Positions 7,791-17,062 of a stretch of DNA of 64,000 bases are shown in pieces. The notes below the pieces were generated by a model. That model was not told the origin of the DNA and did no database searches. It saw only the letters and a list, made by a program, of their open reading frames with translations. The stretch spans positions 1,054,001-1,118,000 of the forward strand of contig NZ_QTUC01000001.1 in NCBI RefSeq assembly GCF_003386795.1, written 5' to 3'. Source of the stretch: Thermasporomyces composti. GTDB taxonomy: Bacteria > Actinomycetota > Actinomycetes > Propionibacteriales > Actinopolymorphaceae. How positions within the stretch are numbered: position 1 is the stretch's first letter; each line of letters opens with the position of its first letter. The translations under genes and the position numbers were made by a program.

Positions 7791-9212
7791 TCACCCGGTC
7801 TCCTCACCGAGGGTGACGATCGCCTTACCCGTCTTTCCGCCTCGGGTGTAGACCAGCTCCACCCGCTGACCTGGCACGAAGCTCCGAATTCGAACGATCA
7901 GGTCCTCCGCCCCGGTGACCTTGTGTCCGTTGATCGCCGTCACGATGTCTCCGCGCTGCAAGCCCGCCTTGTCGGCCCCGCTGCCCGGCTGGATCTCGCC
8001 CAGCCGCGCACCGGGCCCCTGGTGACGGACGTCGACCACCGCGCCCACGACCGGATAGACGGCGCGCCCGGTGCGGATGATCTGGTCCGCGGTCCGTCGC
8101 GCCTGGTTGACCGGGATGGAAAAGCCGACGCCGATGTTGCCCTCCTGCTGGTCGGTGCGGAACGGCGCGCGGTCCCCCACGGTGGCGATCGCGGAGTTCA
8201 CACCCACGACCTGCGCGCGCAGGTTGACCAGCGGCCCGCCCGAGTTGCCGGGATTGACCGCGGCGTCGGTCTGGATCGCGTTGATGAACGACATCTCGCT
8301 GTCGCCACCGCCGGCGGTCACGGGGCGGTTCCGGGCGCTCACGATTCCGCTCGTCACGGTGCCCGTCAGGCCCAACGGTGAGCCGATCGCGACCACCGGC
8401 TCGCCGACGCGTACCCGATCAGAATCACCCAGCGCCACCGGCTTGAGTGGACCGACTCCCTTGACCCGAACCACAGCGAGGTCGTACGAGGGGCTGCGCC
8501 CCACGACGGAGGCCTTCGCCTCCTCACCGTCGTGGAAGACGATCGTGATCGTGCCGTTCCGCTTCACCGCCGGGGCGATGACGTGGTTGTTGGTGAGGAT
8601 GTAGCCATCGGCACGGATCACGAAGCCGGAGCCGCTCGAGTTCCCCTCGCTCGAACTGACCTTGATCTGCACCACGCTCGGCAGTACGGCGTCCGCGACC
8701 TCGGCGACACTCGACGGCTTGGGCAACGCAGATCCCGCCGACCCTAGGTCGTCGTCCGGCTCCGGCGGCTCGGTCGCGATCAAGGCGGGCCCGAAGCGCA
8801 GGGTCGCCAGGACCCCCGCGCTCGCGCCGGCCGCGGCGGCCACGAGAGCGATCGCGACGGCGAGCGCGACCAGGACGCCACGGCGCGGCTGCCACGGGCC
8901 ACGTGCGGTGGGCGGCTGAGCGGGCGCTGTCTTCGGTCCGAGCGGCGAGAGACCGGTCACGCCGGCTGGAGGAGTCCCGTTCGTGGGCGTCGGACGAGCC
9001 CACGGCGGTGGCGGCTCGAAGTCCGGCCGGCCCGCAGGGTAGTTCGGCCCAGGCCCGGGCCAACGGTGAGGCTCGCCGGAGTGGGAGGTGGACTCGACCC
9101 TCTGGTGTCCTCGCGCGCGGTCCCCCCAGCCGACCGAAGACTGGGACATCGCCGGCCGGTCCCCGCTCTGGTCCACTCGGCGGACAGATGGCCCATCCCG
9201 TCGCTCACTCAT
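7791..9212 (-). CDS. htrA: HtrA/DegP-like membrane-anchored serine protease with PDZ domain
   Basis: The protein (473 residues from the preferred start) has a long proline-rich cytoplasmic region. One transmembrane helix follows at about 112-137, then a trypsin-like protease domain outside the membrane. The catalytic triad is H210 (NNHVI), D244 (SYDLAVV) and S324 (GNSGGPL). A PDZ domain occupies about 385-470 with GDIVTAINGHKV. It degrades or refolds damaged envelope proteins. ATG 9212 is preferred over 9239 because GAAAGG lies about 9 nt upstream. It follows sigE and rseA and is a likely SigE target. Confidence 0.92.
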   Translation of the reverse strand: MSERRDGPSVRRVDQSGDRPAMSQSSVGWGDRARGHQRVESTSHSGEPHRWPGPGPNYPAGRPDFEPPPPWARPTPTNGTPPAGVTGLSPLGPKTAPAQPPTARGPWQPRRGVLVALAVAIALVAAAAGASAGVLATLRFGPALIATEPPEPDDDLGSAGSALPKPSSVAEVADAVLPSVVQIKVSSSEGNSSGSGFVIRADGYILTNNHVIAPAVKRNGTITIVFHDGEEAKASVVGRSPSYDLAVVRVKGVGPLKPVALGDSDRVRVGEPVVAIGSPLGLTGTVTSGIVSARNRPVTAGGGDSEMSFINAIQTDAAVNPGNSGGPLVNLRAQVVGVNSAIATVGDRAPFRTDQQEGNIGVGFSIPVNQARRTADQIIRTGRAVYPVVGAVVDVRHQGPGARLGEIQPGSGADKAGLQRGDIVTAINGHKVTGAEDLIVRIRSFVPGQRVELVYTRGGKTGKAIVTLGEETG

Positions 9213-9588
9213 CCGGCCCGCCCTTTCTGATCCGTCCATTCCAGAGAAGCGGCGCCGACCCCCGCGAACCCCCGCTCCATGGCGAGCCGCGAGAAGTCGC
9301 CGGGCTCCCCTCGGTCGTCAGTCGGAGGGATTCAACCAGGACACCACCCGTCCCAGCCCTCGGTCCAGCTGTTGGTCGAAGCCGGTCGGCCGCGACAGGG
9401 GATCTTGGTGAGATAACCCCACAACCACGGTATTCGGAGCCTGGGACGGATCAACCACCGTTGCAGCCACGGCACATCCGATCCCTCGCCGGCATACATC
9501 ACGAGTCACCGCGGATCGGTTCGCCGACGGACATGTCACGACAGGCCCCTGCGGGCCGACGAGAAACCGCGATGCCTCGCGTGGCGCG
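9213..9588. other. Gap between rseA and htrA, no gene seen
   Basis: This 376-bp stretch has no frame with a convincing start, ribosome site or recognisable product. It is somewhat richer in A and T near 9400-9450. It probably carries the htrA promoter on the minus strand, but I could not fix a -35/-10 pair. Confidence 0.4.
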
Positions 9589-10173
9589 TCAGCGGCGGGT
9601 GTCGATGTCGAGAATGCCTCGTTCGAAGACCGTGCTGACCACACCGGGGTCGGCGAAAGGAAGCCGTGCCGTGGTCCCAGGGTGCTCGACGATGTACCGC
9701 CGTCCCGGCGGCTCGACCGTGATCTCGGGCTTGTCGGCCGGCTGGCTCCCAGCCGCGAAGGCGCTCGCCACCGCCATGCTCGCGAGCGCCGCGGCGCCGA
9801 GGAAACCGATGGTCGCCCGACGGCGCCGAGAGGGTCGGCGCGCCGGCATTCTCCCCGCCGCACCCGGGCTCGGCCGACGGGAGCCGGGCTGACCGGGCGG
9901 GCGTCCGAATCCGAACGCGCCAGGCGGGACACCGTGGGTGCCGTCGGACCACGTCCGCGCCGTGTCGGCGATCGCGAGCAGCGAGACCCCGAGCCCGGGT
10001 GGCGGCGTCGGGTCGGCCAGGCCGGACAGCAGCGACTTGACCTGGCGTTCGGCCTCGGCGTCCGCGCGGCACTCCGCACAGTGGGCCAGGTGGACGAGCA
10101 CCCGGTCTCGCGTGGCGTGGTCGAGCTCACCATCGACCAGAGCGGACAGCAAGTCGTGGGGGTGCTTCACCAC
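9589..10173 (-). CDS. rseA: Anti-sigma factor with zinc-binding domain, RseA-like
   Basis: The 194-residue protein opens with the anti-sigma zinc finger. H28, C32 and C35 form HxxxCxxC, with an earlier H4 as likely fourth ligand. A proline- and glycine-rich linker follows, and then one hydrophobic segment near residues 118-142. The rest resembles a short extracytoplasmic tail. Its ATG overlaps the stop of the sigma gene by 7 bp, typical of sigma/anti-sigma pairs kept at fixed ratio. It should bind and silence the SigE-like factor until envelope or redox stress releases it. Confidence 0.87.
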   Translation of the reverse strand: MVKHPHDLLSALVDGELDHATRDRVLVHLAHCAECRADAEAERQVKSLLSGLADPTPPPGLGVSLLAIADTARTWSDGTHGVPPGAFGFGRPPGQPGSRRPSPGAAGRMPARRPSRRRRATIGFLGAAALASMAVASAFAAGSQPADKPEITVEPPGRRYIVEHPGTTARLPFADPGVVSTVFERGILDIDTRR

Positions 10174-10874
10174 TCTCCTCCGCCACGTCGTGCCCGCTGA
10201 CCCGCCGGATGCGGCGTCCGGCCGACGTCTTCGTCATGGTCCGTGTCGCCCACCGGCGGGTGGTCCGCACGCTCGGCGTCGGCCGTGCCGGCCGCCTCCT
10301 CGCCGGACGCGACGGTGGCCATCTCCGCCCGACTGGGCATGCGATGCGCCAACGCCTCGCGCAACTGCGCGCGCCCGCGGTGGATCCGACTGCGCACAGT
10401 GCCGAGCTTGACGCCCAAGGTAGCGGCGATCTCCTCGTAGGAGAGTCCTTCGATATCACACAGGACGACCGCGGCCCGAAACTCCGGCGGCAGGGCGTCG
10501 AGCGCCGCCTGGATATCCGCGTCGAGGTGCCGGTCGTCGAACGCCTCGGCCGGACTCGGCTCCGCGCCGGGCAGCCGCTCTGGCGCGTCCTCCGGCAGCG
10601 CGTCGAACCGGATCCGCTGCCGACGCCGGGCCAAGTCGAGGAACAGGTTCGTGGTGATGCGGTGCAGCCAGCCCTGGAACGTCCCCGGCGTGTAGGTGGA
10701 CAGCGACCGGAACACCCGCACGAAGACCTCCTGCGTGAGGTCCTCCGCGTCGTACCGGTTACCCGTCAGGCGATAGGCCAGGCGGTAGACCCGGGACGCG
10801 TGCGTGCGGACGATCTCGTCCCACGACGGAGGGGTCCACACCTCAGGCGCCGTACCGGCGAGGTCCTCAGACAC
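10167..10874 (-). CDS. sigE: ECF RNA polymerase sigma factor, SigE-like
   Basis: The 235-residue protein contains sigma region 2 (about 30-95, with [13 protein letters not shown]) and region 4 (about 135-190, with [20 protein letters not shown]). These two domains define extracytoplasmic-function sigma factors. GTG 10874 is chosen over the upstream in-frame ATG because GGGAGGTGG is centred about 8 nt before it. The downstream anti-sigma, HtrA protease and TatB genes match the SigE envelope-stress locus known from mycobacteria and streptomycetes. A divergent O-methyltransferase gene sits next door, as in M. tuberculosis (Rv1220c). Confidence 0.92.
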   Translation of the reverse strand: MSEDLAGTAPEVWTPPSWDEIVRTHASRVYRLAYRLTGNRYDAEDLTQEVFVRVFRSLSTYTPGTFQGWLHRITTNLFLDLARRRQRIRFDALPEDAPERLPGAEPSPAEAFDDRHLDADIQAALDALPPEFRAAVVLCDIEGLSYEEIAATLGVKLGTVRSRIHRGRAQLREALAHRMPSRAEMATVASGEEAAGTADAERADHPPVGDTDHDEDVGRTPHPAGQRARRGGGEW

Positions 10875-11287
10875 TGGACCACCTCCCGTCATCCGTCACG
10901 CGGCCGTGGCCCGAAGGCCATTGTCACCCTCGTGCCCCACAGCTCCGCAACCGCCGCACCGAGTGGAAACGGCGGCACCGCCACCTGTGTGACACCTGTC
11001 CCCAGTGTCCACGGCGAACGGCCTGGATGGCTCCGGTTCGACCCCGGATTTATCACCTTTTCAGGTACCGGCGTCTCAGGGTTCTCCCGGAGGGCCGCAG
11101 GAGCCCATGTCCCACGAGTCCCCCACGAGGGCACGGCACGCACCGTACGCCCGGGACCGGCGCTAGGGATGACGTGGCGAAGGGCACTACGCTTCCCCCT
11201 TGACGCGACGTGTCCGGCATGACCGGAAAGACCCGCCCGCGGCACTCGGCCAGGGGCTCGACGAAGGAGGTAGCCATCTCCACTGAG
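10875..11287. other. Divergent regulatory region between sigE and the O-methyltransferase gene
   Basis: There is no gene in this 413-bp stretch if the methyltransferase starts at 11288. It includes an A/T-richer patch around 11045-11060. A TACGCT (11189-11194) could be the -10 of the methyltransferase transcript, and AAGGAGG lies at 11264-11270. Promoters for sigE are expected here, but I could not identify a SigE-type GGAAC/GTT pair with confidence. Confidence 0.45.
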
Positions 11288-11914
11288 ATGAAGCCCGCCA
11301 CCTGGGCATACGCCGAGAGCTACGTCGCCGAGGACGACGTTCTCGCTCGGGCGCGTCTACGCGCGGCCGAGGTCGGCGCCACCCCCATCGGTCAGGGCGG
11401 CGGAGCCGCGCTGCGGTTCCTCGCCGCCGTCCTCAACGCCCGAGCGGTCGTGGAGATCGGCACCGGCTGCGGTGTCTCGGGCATCTGGCTGCTGCGCGGC
11501 ATGGCGCCCAACGGCACGCTCACCAGCGTCGATATCGAGGCGGAGCACCAGCGTCTGGCGCGCGAGTCCTTCGCCGAGGCCGGCTTCCCTCACCAGCGCA
11601 CCCGCCTCATCACCGGCCGCGCCCTCGACGTCCTGCCGCGGTTGACCGACGGCGCCTACGACCTGGTCTTCTGCGACGGGGACAAGCGTGAGTACCCCGA
11701 GTACTACGAGGAGGCGCTCCGCCTCCTTCGTCCCGGCGGTGTGGTCGCGATCGACAACACGCTGTGGCACGACCGGGTGGCCGACCCGGCGCAGCGCGAC
11801 CCGGAGACCGTCACGATCCGAGAGCTGGGCAAGCGAGTCCTCGACGACGACCGGGTCGTGCCGGTCCTCCTGCCGGTGGGTGACGGCCTGCTCTGCGCCG
11901 CGAAGAAGGCCTGA
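11288..11914 (+). CDS. SAM-dependent O-methyltransferase (family 3, Rv1220c-like)
   Basis: The protein has a Rossmann methyltransferase fold. VVEIGTGCGVSGIWLL is SAM motif I, SVDIEAEHQ follows, FCDGDKREYPEY supplies the metal-binding acidic residues, and GGVVAIDNTLW is the post-motif. This is the CCoAOMT-like O-methyltransferase family. The start is uncertain: the frame is open from GTG 11210. A perfect AAGGAGG (11264-11270) lies 5 nt before an in-frame ATC (11276) and 17 nt before ATG 11288. I list the ATG (208 residues). The substrate is unknown. It is convergent with glgC. Confidence 0.85.
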   Translation: MKPATWAYAESYVAEDDVLARARLRAAEVGATPIGQGGGAALRFLAAVLNARAVVEIGTGCGVSGIWLLRGMAPNGTLTSVDIEAEHQRLARESFAEAGFPHQRTRLITGRALDVLPRLTDGAYDLVFCDGDKREYPEYYEEALRLLRPGGVVAIDNTLWHDRVADPAQRDPETVTIRELGKRVLDDDRVVPVLLPVGDGLLCAAKKA

Positions 11915-11942
11915 CGTCGCCGACCGCCCGACCGCGTCCTGG

Positions 11943-13169
11943 TCAGCGTGGGACTGGCTGTCCCTTCCCGAGCACGGTGACACCGCCGGCGCTGATGGTG
12001 AAGCCGCGGGCCCGGTCCTCGGCGTGGTCCACGCCGATTCGTGCGCCAGGTGGCACCACGATGTTCTTGTCCAGGATCGCGTTGCGGACCACCGCGCCCT
12101 CCTCGATGACGGTGCCGTCGAGGATGACACTGCGCTCCACCACGGCCCCGCGTTTGACGACCACCCCTGGCGACAACACCGACTCGCGCACGACGCCACC
12201 CGCGACAACCGAGCCTGGCGAGAGGATCGACTCGCTCGCCTGGCCACCGTCGACGAGTTTCGCGCCCGGGTAGGCCGGCAGGTTGGTGTAGACCGGCCAC
12301 TCCCGGTTGTGCAGGTTGAACGCGGGGTCCGCCGAGACCAGGTCCATGTGGGCCTCGTAGTAGGAGTCGAGCGTCCCGACGTCACGCCAGTAGTCCCGGT
12401 CACGCGCGGTCGCGCCCGGCACCTCGTTCGCCGCGAAGTCGTAGACCTGGGCGTCTCCACTCGCCACCAGGAGCGGGATGATGCTGCCGCCCATGTCGTG
12501 GGAGGAACCTTCGTCCTCAGCATCCCTGCGGAGCGCGTCGACCAACGCCTCGGTGGTGAAGACGTAGTTGCCCATCGACACGAAGCTCTCGTCCGGGCTG
12601 TCGGGAAGCCCAGGCGGGTCCGCGGGCTTCTCCAGGAAGGCCTGGATCGTGCGGCCATCCGATGCCGTCTGGATGACGCCGAACGCCGACGCCTCGCGGC
12701 GAGGCATCCGAATGCCCGCCACGGTGACGCCGGCGTGCGAGGCCACGTGAGCGTCGACCATCTGCGCCACGTCCATCCGGTAGACGTGGTCGGCTCCGAA
12801 CACCGCCACCAAGTCGGGCTTCTCGTCATCGATGAGGTTGAGGGACTGGTAGATGGCGTCCGCGCTGCCCTGGAACCAGCGGGGCCCCAGCCGCTGCTGT
12901 GCCGGAACCGGGGTGACGTAGTTCCCGAGCAGCGTCGACATCCGCCACGTCAGCGAGATGTGCCGGTCGAGGGAGTGCGACTTGTACTGGGTGAGGACGC
13001 AGATCCGCAGGATGCGCGCGTTGACGAGGTTGGACAGCACGAAGTCGACGAGCCGGTAGATGCCGCCGAACGGTACGGCGGGTTTGGCGCGGTCCGCGGT
13101 GAGAGGCATGAGGCGCTTGCCTTCCCCGCCAGCGAGGACGATGCCGAGGACACGCCGATCCTTGCCCAC
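11943..13169 (-). CDS. glgC: Glucose-1-phosphate adenylyltransferase
   Basis: The 408-residue protein makes ADP-glucose, the donor for alpha-glucan synthesis. It shows the nucleotidyltransferase signature [16 protein letters not shown] near residue 10, then AKPAVPFGG and [10 protein letters not shown]. The C-terminal left-handed beta-helix has hexapeptide-like repeats ([20 protein letters not shown]). GTG 13169 is preferred because TAGGGT (13177-13182 on the complement) lies 7 nt before it. An upstream GTG at 13178 would overlap that hexamer. It neighbours glgA (14245-15438) on the other strand. Family members are normally allosterically controlled by sugar phosphates. Confidence 0.95.
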   Translation of the reverse strand: MGKDRRVLGIVLAGGEGKRLMPLTADRAKPAVPFGGIYRLVDFVLSNLVNARILRICVLTQYKSHSLDRHISLTWRMSTLLGNYVTPVPAQQRLGPRWFQGSADAIYQSLNLIDDEKPDLVAVFGADHVYRMDVAQMVDAHVASHAGVTVAGIRMPRREASAFGVIQTASDGRTIQAFLEKPADPPGLPDSPDESFVSMGNYVFTTEALVDALRRDAEDEGSSHDMGGSIIPLLVASGDAQVYDFAANEVPGATARDRDYWRDVGTLDSYYEAHMDLVSADPAFNLHNREWPVYTNLPAYPGAKLVDGGQASESILSPGSVVAGGVVRESVLSPGVVVKRGAVVERSVILDGTVIEEGAVVRNAILDKNIVVPPGARIGVDHAEDRARGFTISAGGVTVLGKGQPVPR

Positions 13170-13176
13170 GCCGGCC

Positions 13177-13182
13177 ACCCTA
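13177..13182 (-). promoter_or_regulatory. Probable -10 element TAGGGT of leaderless glgC
   Basis: On the minus strand TAGGGT ends 7 nt before GTG 13169, and there is no ribosome site. The divergent acetyltransferase gene begins only 23 bp away. Confidence 0.5.
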
Positions 13183-13204
13183 CGACGCGGGCACGGCCGT
13201 CACA

Positions 13205-13753
13205 ATGAACGTCGTGCCCGCGCTGGTTGACCCCACGACGAGCGTCCACGCGTCCTTTCTCGCCGCCATGGAGGAGTTCCGCGCCGAGGGGCGAGGTGGT
13301 CCAGGGGACTACACCATGATCGGCCACGACCTTCGGACCTACGCCACCACATGGCAGACACCCGAGGGTTTCGCCGCCTACGTCGCGTCCCTGTTGGCCG
13401 ACCGTCTCGAGGAGACGCCACGTCCGCGCGGCTTCGTGCCCGCCACGACCCTGTGGTACGTCGAGGGCACGACCTACCTCGGACGGCTCGCGATCCGACA
13501 CCGACTCACCCCGGCGCTGCGTGAGCGAGGCGGTCACATCGGCTACGACGTGCGGCCGTCGGCTCGGCGACGCGGCTACGCCACCGCCATGCTGCGGGAG
13601 GCCCTCCCCATCGCCCGTCAGCTGGGAATCGACCGGGCGTTGGTCATGTGCGACGTCGACAACGAGGCGTCCCGGAAGGTCATCGTCGCCAACGGTGGCG
13701 TGCTGGAGGGCGAGCGCGGCGGCAATCTGCACTTCTGGGTGCCCACCGGTTGA
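13205..13753 (+). CDS. GNAT family N-acetyltransferase
   Basis: The 182-residue protein is a GNAT enzyme of the YIR042C/RimJ-like type. After a variable N-terminus it has IGYDVRPSARRRGYATAML, where RRRGYA is the acetyl-CoA pyrophosphate-binding loop. VMCDVDNEASRKVIVANGG follows, typical of motif B. The acceptor is unknown. It is divergent from glgC by 35 bp and convergent with the MmcQ/YjbR gene. No obvious ribosome site precedes the ATG. Confidence 0.85.
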   Translation: MNVVPALVDPTTSVHASFLAAMEEFRAEGRGGPGDYTMIGHDLRTYATTWQTPEGFAAYVASLLADRLEETPRPRGFVPATTLWYVEGTTYLGRLAIRHRLTPALRERGGHIGYDVRPSARRRGYATAMLREALPIARQLGIDRALVMCDVDNEASRKVIVANGGVLEGERGGNLHFWVPTG

Positions 13754-13816
13754 CGCCGCCACTGTGCGCCGACGACGCACGTCTCGGGCACTCCGACGGC
13801 CGTCCCGACCGCTCGC

Positions 13817-14185
13817 TCAACCGTCGAGCTGGGCCAGGAGCCGCTTGGGCGCGACCACCCGGTAGGCGTCCTCGACGATCTCGGCGACGCGGTTCCAGTC
13901 GACCGGCACGTCGAGGTAGACACCGAGCCAGCCACGGTGGCCGACGTACGGCGGACGGAAGAAGCGAGTCGGCTCGGCCGCCACGAGCATCTCCTGGACT
14001 CCTTCCGGCGCCGCACACCAGAAGGCCACTCGGTCGTCGTGGTGATGGTCGGCGTACTGGACGAAGACTCGGCGACCGACGAACCAGGTCGGTTCGCCGT
14101 GACTGAGTCGCTCACTGACCTCGGGGAGCGCGAGGCACAGGGCCCGCAGCCGGCCGAGAGGGTCGTCAGGGGGTTCGGGCGTCAT
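13817..14185 (-). CDS. MmcQ/YjbR family protein
   Basis: The 122-residue product fits MmcQ/YjbR (CyaY-like fold, double-wing DNA-binding type). It has LCLALPEVSERLSHGEPTWF at the start, then VFVQYADHHHDDRVAFWCA and GWLGVYLDVPVDW. ATG 14185 is preferred: a TG-extended GACCAT lies 6 nt upstream, and the longer frame adds only six residues. The function is unproven in the family. It lies divergently upstream of glgA, whose -10 element is within 50 bp. Confidence 0.82.
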   Translation of the reverse strand: MTPEPPDDPLGRLRALCLALPEVSERLSHGEPTWFVGRRVFVQYADHHHDDRVAFWCAAPEGVQEMLVAAEPTRFFRPPYVGHRGWLGVYLDVPVDWNRVAEIVEDAYRVVAPKRLLAQLDG

Positions 14186-14231
14186 CGGCCGATGGTCGCA
14201 CACGGCACCGTCAGGTCGGGCCGCCCTGCCC

Positions 14232-14237
14232 TAAGGT
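14232..14237 (+). promoter_or_regulatory. Probable -10 element TAAGGT of leaderless glgA
   Basis: TAAGGT ends 7 nt before the ATG of the glycosyltransferase gene, with no Shine-Dalgarno sequence between. Confidence 0.5.
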
Positions 14238-14244
14238 CTGGGCC

Positions 14245-15438
14245 ATGCGAGTCGCCCTGCTCACCCGGGAGTATCCGCCACACGTCTACGGCGGGGCTGG
14301 CGTGCACGTCGACCACTTGAGTCGCGAGCTCGCCTCACGTGTCGACCTCGAGGTGCACTGCCTCGGCGAGCCGCGGCCCGGGGCGATCGCTCACTCCGAG
14401 GACGACCCGCGGCTGGCCGGCGCCAATCCCGCGCTGCGGATCTTCGCGGCCAACCTCGAGATGACGGCGGCGGTCGCAGGCGCGGACATCGTCCACTCCC
14501 ACACCTGGTACGCCAACCTCGCGGGTCACCTGGCGAGCCTCCTCCACGGCGTCCCCCACGTCGTCACCGCCCACTCGCTCGAGCCCGCGCGGCCCTGGAA
14601 GCAGGAGCAGCTCGGCGGCGGCTACCGGCTGTCGTCGTGGGCTGAGGAGACCGCCTATCGCGGCGCGGCGGCGGTGATCGCGGTCAGCGAGGCGATGCGA
14701 AACGACATCGTGCGCTGGTACCCCGGGCTGGATCCGGCTCGCCTGCATGTGGTCCCGAACGGCATCGACACCAGGACGTACGCGCCCGACCCCGGCACGG
14801 ACGTCGTGAAGCGGCTCGGCATCGACCCGAACCGGCCGTCCGTCGTGTTCATCGGACGCATCACCCCGCAGAAGGGCCTCGACCACCTGCTCGCCGCGGC
14901 GCACCAGCTCGACGCCTCCGCCCAGCTCGTCCTCCTCGCCGGCGCCGCCGACACACCCGAGCTGGCCCGCGAAACCGAGCGCGCGGTCGCGCGACTCCAG
15001 GCCGCCCGGGCCGGCGTGGTGTGGGTCCAGGAGATGCTGCCGCGCCACGAGGTCATCCAGGTGCTCTCGAACGCCACGGTGTTGTGCTGCCCGTCGATCT
15101 ACGAGCCGCAGGGCATCGTCAACCTCGAGGCCATGGCGTGCGAGACCGCCGTGGTGGCGAGCGCCGTCGGTGGCATCCCCGAGGTGGTGGTGGACGGAGA
15201 GACCGGCCTGCTGGTGCCGTACACCGAGGACGACCCGACCCGCTTCCGCCGCGATCTCGCGGCCGCCCTCAACGCCCTGATCCGGAACCCGGCGCGGGCG
15301 AGAGCACTGGGGCGGGCCGGCCGGGAGCGCGTGGTCCGCCACTACGGATGGGAGGCGATCGCCCGGCGCACCGTCGACATCTACTCCACCCTCACACCGC
15401 CGCGACGGCAGCACGGACGAGGCCCGGTTACCACGTGA
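14245..15438 (+). CDS. glgA: Glycogen synthase/alpha-glucan glycosyltransferase, actinobacterial GlgA type
   Basis: The 397-residue protein has two Rossmann domains. LTREYPPHVYGGAGVHVDHL is the N-terminal acceptor/donor glycine loop. VVFIGRITPQKGLDHLL starts the GT-B C-terminal domain, and PSIYEPQGIVNLEAMACETA is the EX7E donor-binding motif. The length is that of the actinobacterial GT4-like enzymes that use ADP-glucose. In mycobacteria this enzyme makes maltose-1-phosphate or glucan. Proximity to glgC supports ADP-glucose as donor. The start follows a leaderless -10 motif. Confidence 0.9.
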   Translation: MRVALLTREYPPHVYGGAGVHVDHLSRELASRVDLEVHCLGEPRPGAIAHSEDDPRLAGANPALRIFAANLEMTAAVAGADIVHSHTWYANLAGHLASLLHGVPHVVTAHSLEPARPWKQEQLGGGYRLSSWAEETAYRGAAAVIAVSEAMRNDIVRWYPGLDPARLHVVPNGIDTRTYAPDPGTDVVKRLGIDPNRPSVVFIGRITPQKGLDHLLAAAHQLDASAQLVLLAGAADTPELARETERAVARLQAARAGVVWVQEMLPRHEVIQVLSNATVLCCPSIYEPQGIVNLEAMACETAVVASAVGGIPEVVVDGETGLLVPYTEDDPTRFRRDLAAALNALIRNPARARALGRAGRERVVRHYGWEAIARRTVDIYSTLTPPRRQHGRGPVTT

Positions 15439-15535
15439 GCTCTCCACGCGCCGCCGGGCCGGCCGCCATGGCGACGACCTCTCAAGGCCGAATCAGGCGA
15501 TTCTGGTCACGCCAGGACGACGGACCGGCACACGA

Positions 15536-15571
15536 GGACCCCGGCCGGCTCGAAGGTCACGGCCGGGGTCC
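15536..15571. terminator. Bidirectional terminator between glgA and the DUF3117 gene
   Basis: Perfect 12-bp arms at 15536-15547 (GGACCCCGGCCG) and 15560-15571 surround a 12-nt loop in the gap between two convergent genes. Confidence 0.7.
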
Positions 15572-15595
15572 CTCGAGCGCACAGATCTGGTGTCG

Positions 15596-15763
15596 CTAGC
15601 CCACGACCGACTTGAGCGCGTCACCGAGCTCGTTGGCCTCGTCTGCCGTGAGCTCGACGACGAGCCGCCCGCCGCCCTCGAGGGGAACCCGCATCACGAT
15701 GCCTCTCCCCTCCTTGGTGACCTCGAGCGGTCCGTCGCCCGTCCGCGGCTTCATGGCCGCCAT
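15596..15763 (-). CDS. DUF3117 small conserved actinobacterial protein
   Basis: The 55-residue protein MAAMKPRTGDGPLEVTKEGR... is near-identical in style to the DUF3117 family (M. tuberculosis Rv1211 is the neighbour of glgA there too). It has the conserved MKPRTGDGP start, GIVMRVPLEGGGRLVVEL and DEANELGDAL. GGAAGGAG lies 8 nt before the ATG at 15763. The upstream in-frame extension is not conserved-looking. The function is unknown. Its small size and strong ribosome site suggest substantial expression. Confidence 0.9.
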   Translation of the reverse strand: MAAMKPRTGDGPLEVTKEGRGIVMRVPLEGGGRLVVELTADEANELGDALKSVVG

Positions 15764-16002
15764 GCGCGCACTCCTTCCTGCCATCCGTGCGCGACGACTC
15801 ACACCGAGAAACGGTGACACGCCGCCGACGCGTGTCGATTTGAGTCGCCATTATCCCGCATGGCGTCACCCGGCCGGTAGCCAAGATCCGCCTCGCGCCC
15901 GCGCACACCCTCCGCATACCCATCCGGAGCCGCTCTGACCTGCGCTTCTTCCGATCCTTGCGGATGCCCCGTCGACTTCCGGCGGCCTGTGGAAGACCGG
16001 GC

Positions 16003-16419
16003 TCAGCCGCCCAGGACCTTGGCGAGCCGGCCGCGTCGGGTCTCCAGCACGGCCTCGGCTTCGATCTCGACCTTCCACCGAGGGTCGAGCAGGCCGGCCA
16101 CGACCACCATCGTGCAGACCGGACGGATGTCACCGAAGACCTTGCCGTGGACCCGGCCGACCGCCTGCGCGTCAGCCGGGTCGGTGAGGTAGATCCGGGT
16201 GCGCACGACGTGCTCGGGGCCGGCGCCCACCTGTGCCAGAGCGGTCAGGATGATCTCGAGGCAGCGCCGAGTCTGGACCGCCGGATCCGGGTCGACGTTC
16301 CCGTCCTCCCAGATCGGCGCGGTCCCCGCGACCAGCACGCGGTCGTCGACGGCGACGACGCGACTGAACCCGATCTCCTTCTCATACGGTGAACCAGAGG
16401 CCACCCGGCGACGTGCCAT
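16003..16419 (-). CDS. RidA family protein (YjgF/YER057c/UK114)
   Basis: The 138-residue protein has the RidA fold pattern: EKEIGFSRVVAVDDRVLVAG, ILTALAQVGAGPEHVVRTRI and AEAVLETRR. In classical RidA an arginine near residue 105 binds the substrate carboxylate. The R in VVRTRIYL is present, but the C-terminal IEIEA signature is altered, so it may belong to a Rid subfamily rather than true RidA. Family members hydrolyse reactive enamine/imine intermediates. GGAGGGAG lies about 8 nt before the ATG, and the gene follows tag by 22 bp in the same operon. Confidence 0.85.
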   Translation of the reverse strand: MARRRVASGSPYEKEIGFSRVVAVDDRVLVAGTAPIWEDGNVDPDPAVQTRRCLEIILTALAQVGAGPEHVVRTRIYLTDPADAQAVGRVHGKVFGDIRPVCTMVVVAGLLDPRWKVEIEAEAVLETRRGRLAKVLGG

Positions 16420-16441
16420 GCGCCTACTCCCTCCGTCGAGG

Positions 16442-17062
16442 TCATCTCCTCGCCCGCCTGGACGGGCCGGCCGGCGCTCCCTCCGGAGCGCTGCCGCACA
16501 CCTCTCGCACCACGCAGTCGGCCAGGTGATCGTTGACCATCCCGGTCGCCTGCATGAGGGCGTAGCAGGTCGTGGGCCCGACGAACCTGAACCCCCGCCG
16601 CTTGAGCGCCTTGGCCATGGCTTCGGACTCCGGCGTGTGGGACGGGATGTCGGCGGGCGTGCGCGGTACCGGACGCGCCCGGTCGGGCGCGAACGACCAG
16701 AGGAACGTGGCGAGCCCGTCGTCGAGCTCTGCCGCCGCCCTGGCGTTGTGGATGGCCGCGCGCACCTTGGCACGGTTGCGCACGATTCCGGGGTCGGCGA
16801 GGAGCCGAGCCTCGTCGTCAGCGTCGAAGCTGGCGACGGTGGCGATGTCGAAGTCGGCGAACGCTCGCCGAAAGGCCGGACGCTTGCGCAGGATCGTCAA
16901 CCACGACAGACCTGACTGGAACGCCTCCAACGTGAGCCGCTCGAACAGTCCACGGTCGTCGTGGACCGGTCGGCCCCACTCCTCGTCGTGGTAGGCGACG
17001 TAGTCGGGCGCGATGCTGGCCCATGGGCAGCGTCGGACGCCGACGGGATCGGAGGCCGTCAC
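16442..17062 (-). CDS. tag: DNA-3-methyladenine glycosylase I
   Basis: The 206-residue enzyme excises 3-methyladenine from DNA. The zinc-snap ligands of the Tag family are present: C12 and H25 near the N-terminus, H179 and C183 near the C-terminus. YHDEEWGRPVHDD and EAFQSGLSWLTIL are family signatures. Its GTG overlaps the stop of the DivIVA-domain gene by 4 bp (GTGA), which indicates translational coupling. The same adjacency occurs in M. tuberculosis (Rv1209-Rv1210). Confidence 0.95.
   Translation of the reverse strand: MTASDPVGVRRCPWASIAPDYVAYHDEEWGRPVHDDRGLFERLTLEAFQSGLSWLTILRKRPAFRRAFADFDIATVASFDADDEARLLADPGIVRNRAKVRAAIHNARAAAELDDGLATFLWSFAPDRARPVPRTPADIPSHTPESEAMAKALKRRGFRFVGPTTCYALMQATGMVNDHLADCVVREVCGSAPEGAPAGPSRRARR

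Noticed and set aside
9318-10133. A 271-codon frame covering the rseA-htrA gap
   Set aside because: It overlaps rseA in another frame and has no start signal of its own; the gap is more likely regulatory.
11020-11060. Sequence GGTTCGACCCC resembling a tRNA T-loop
   Set aside because: No acceptor stem, D arm or anticodon arm can be formed around it.
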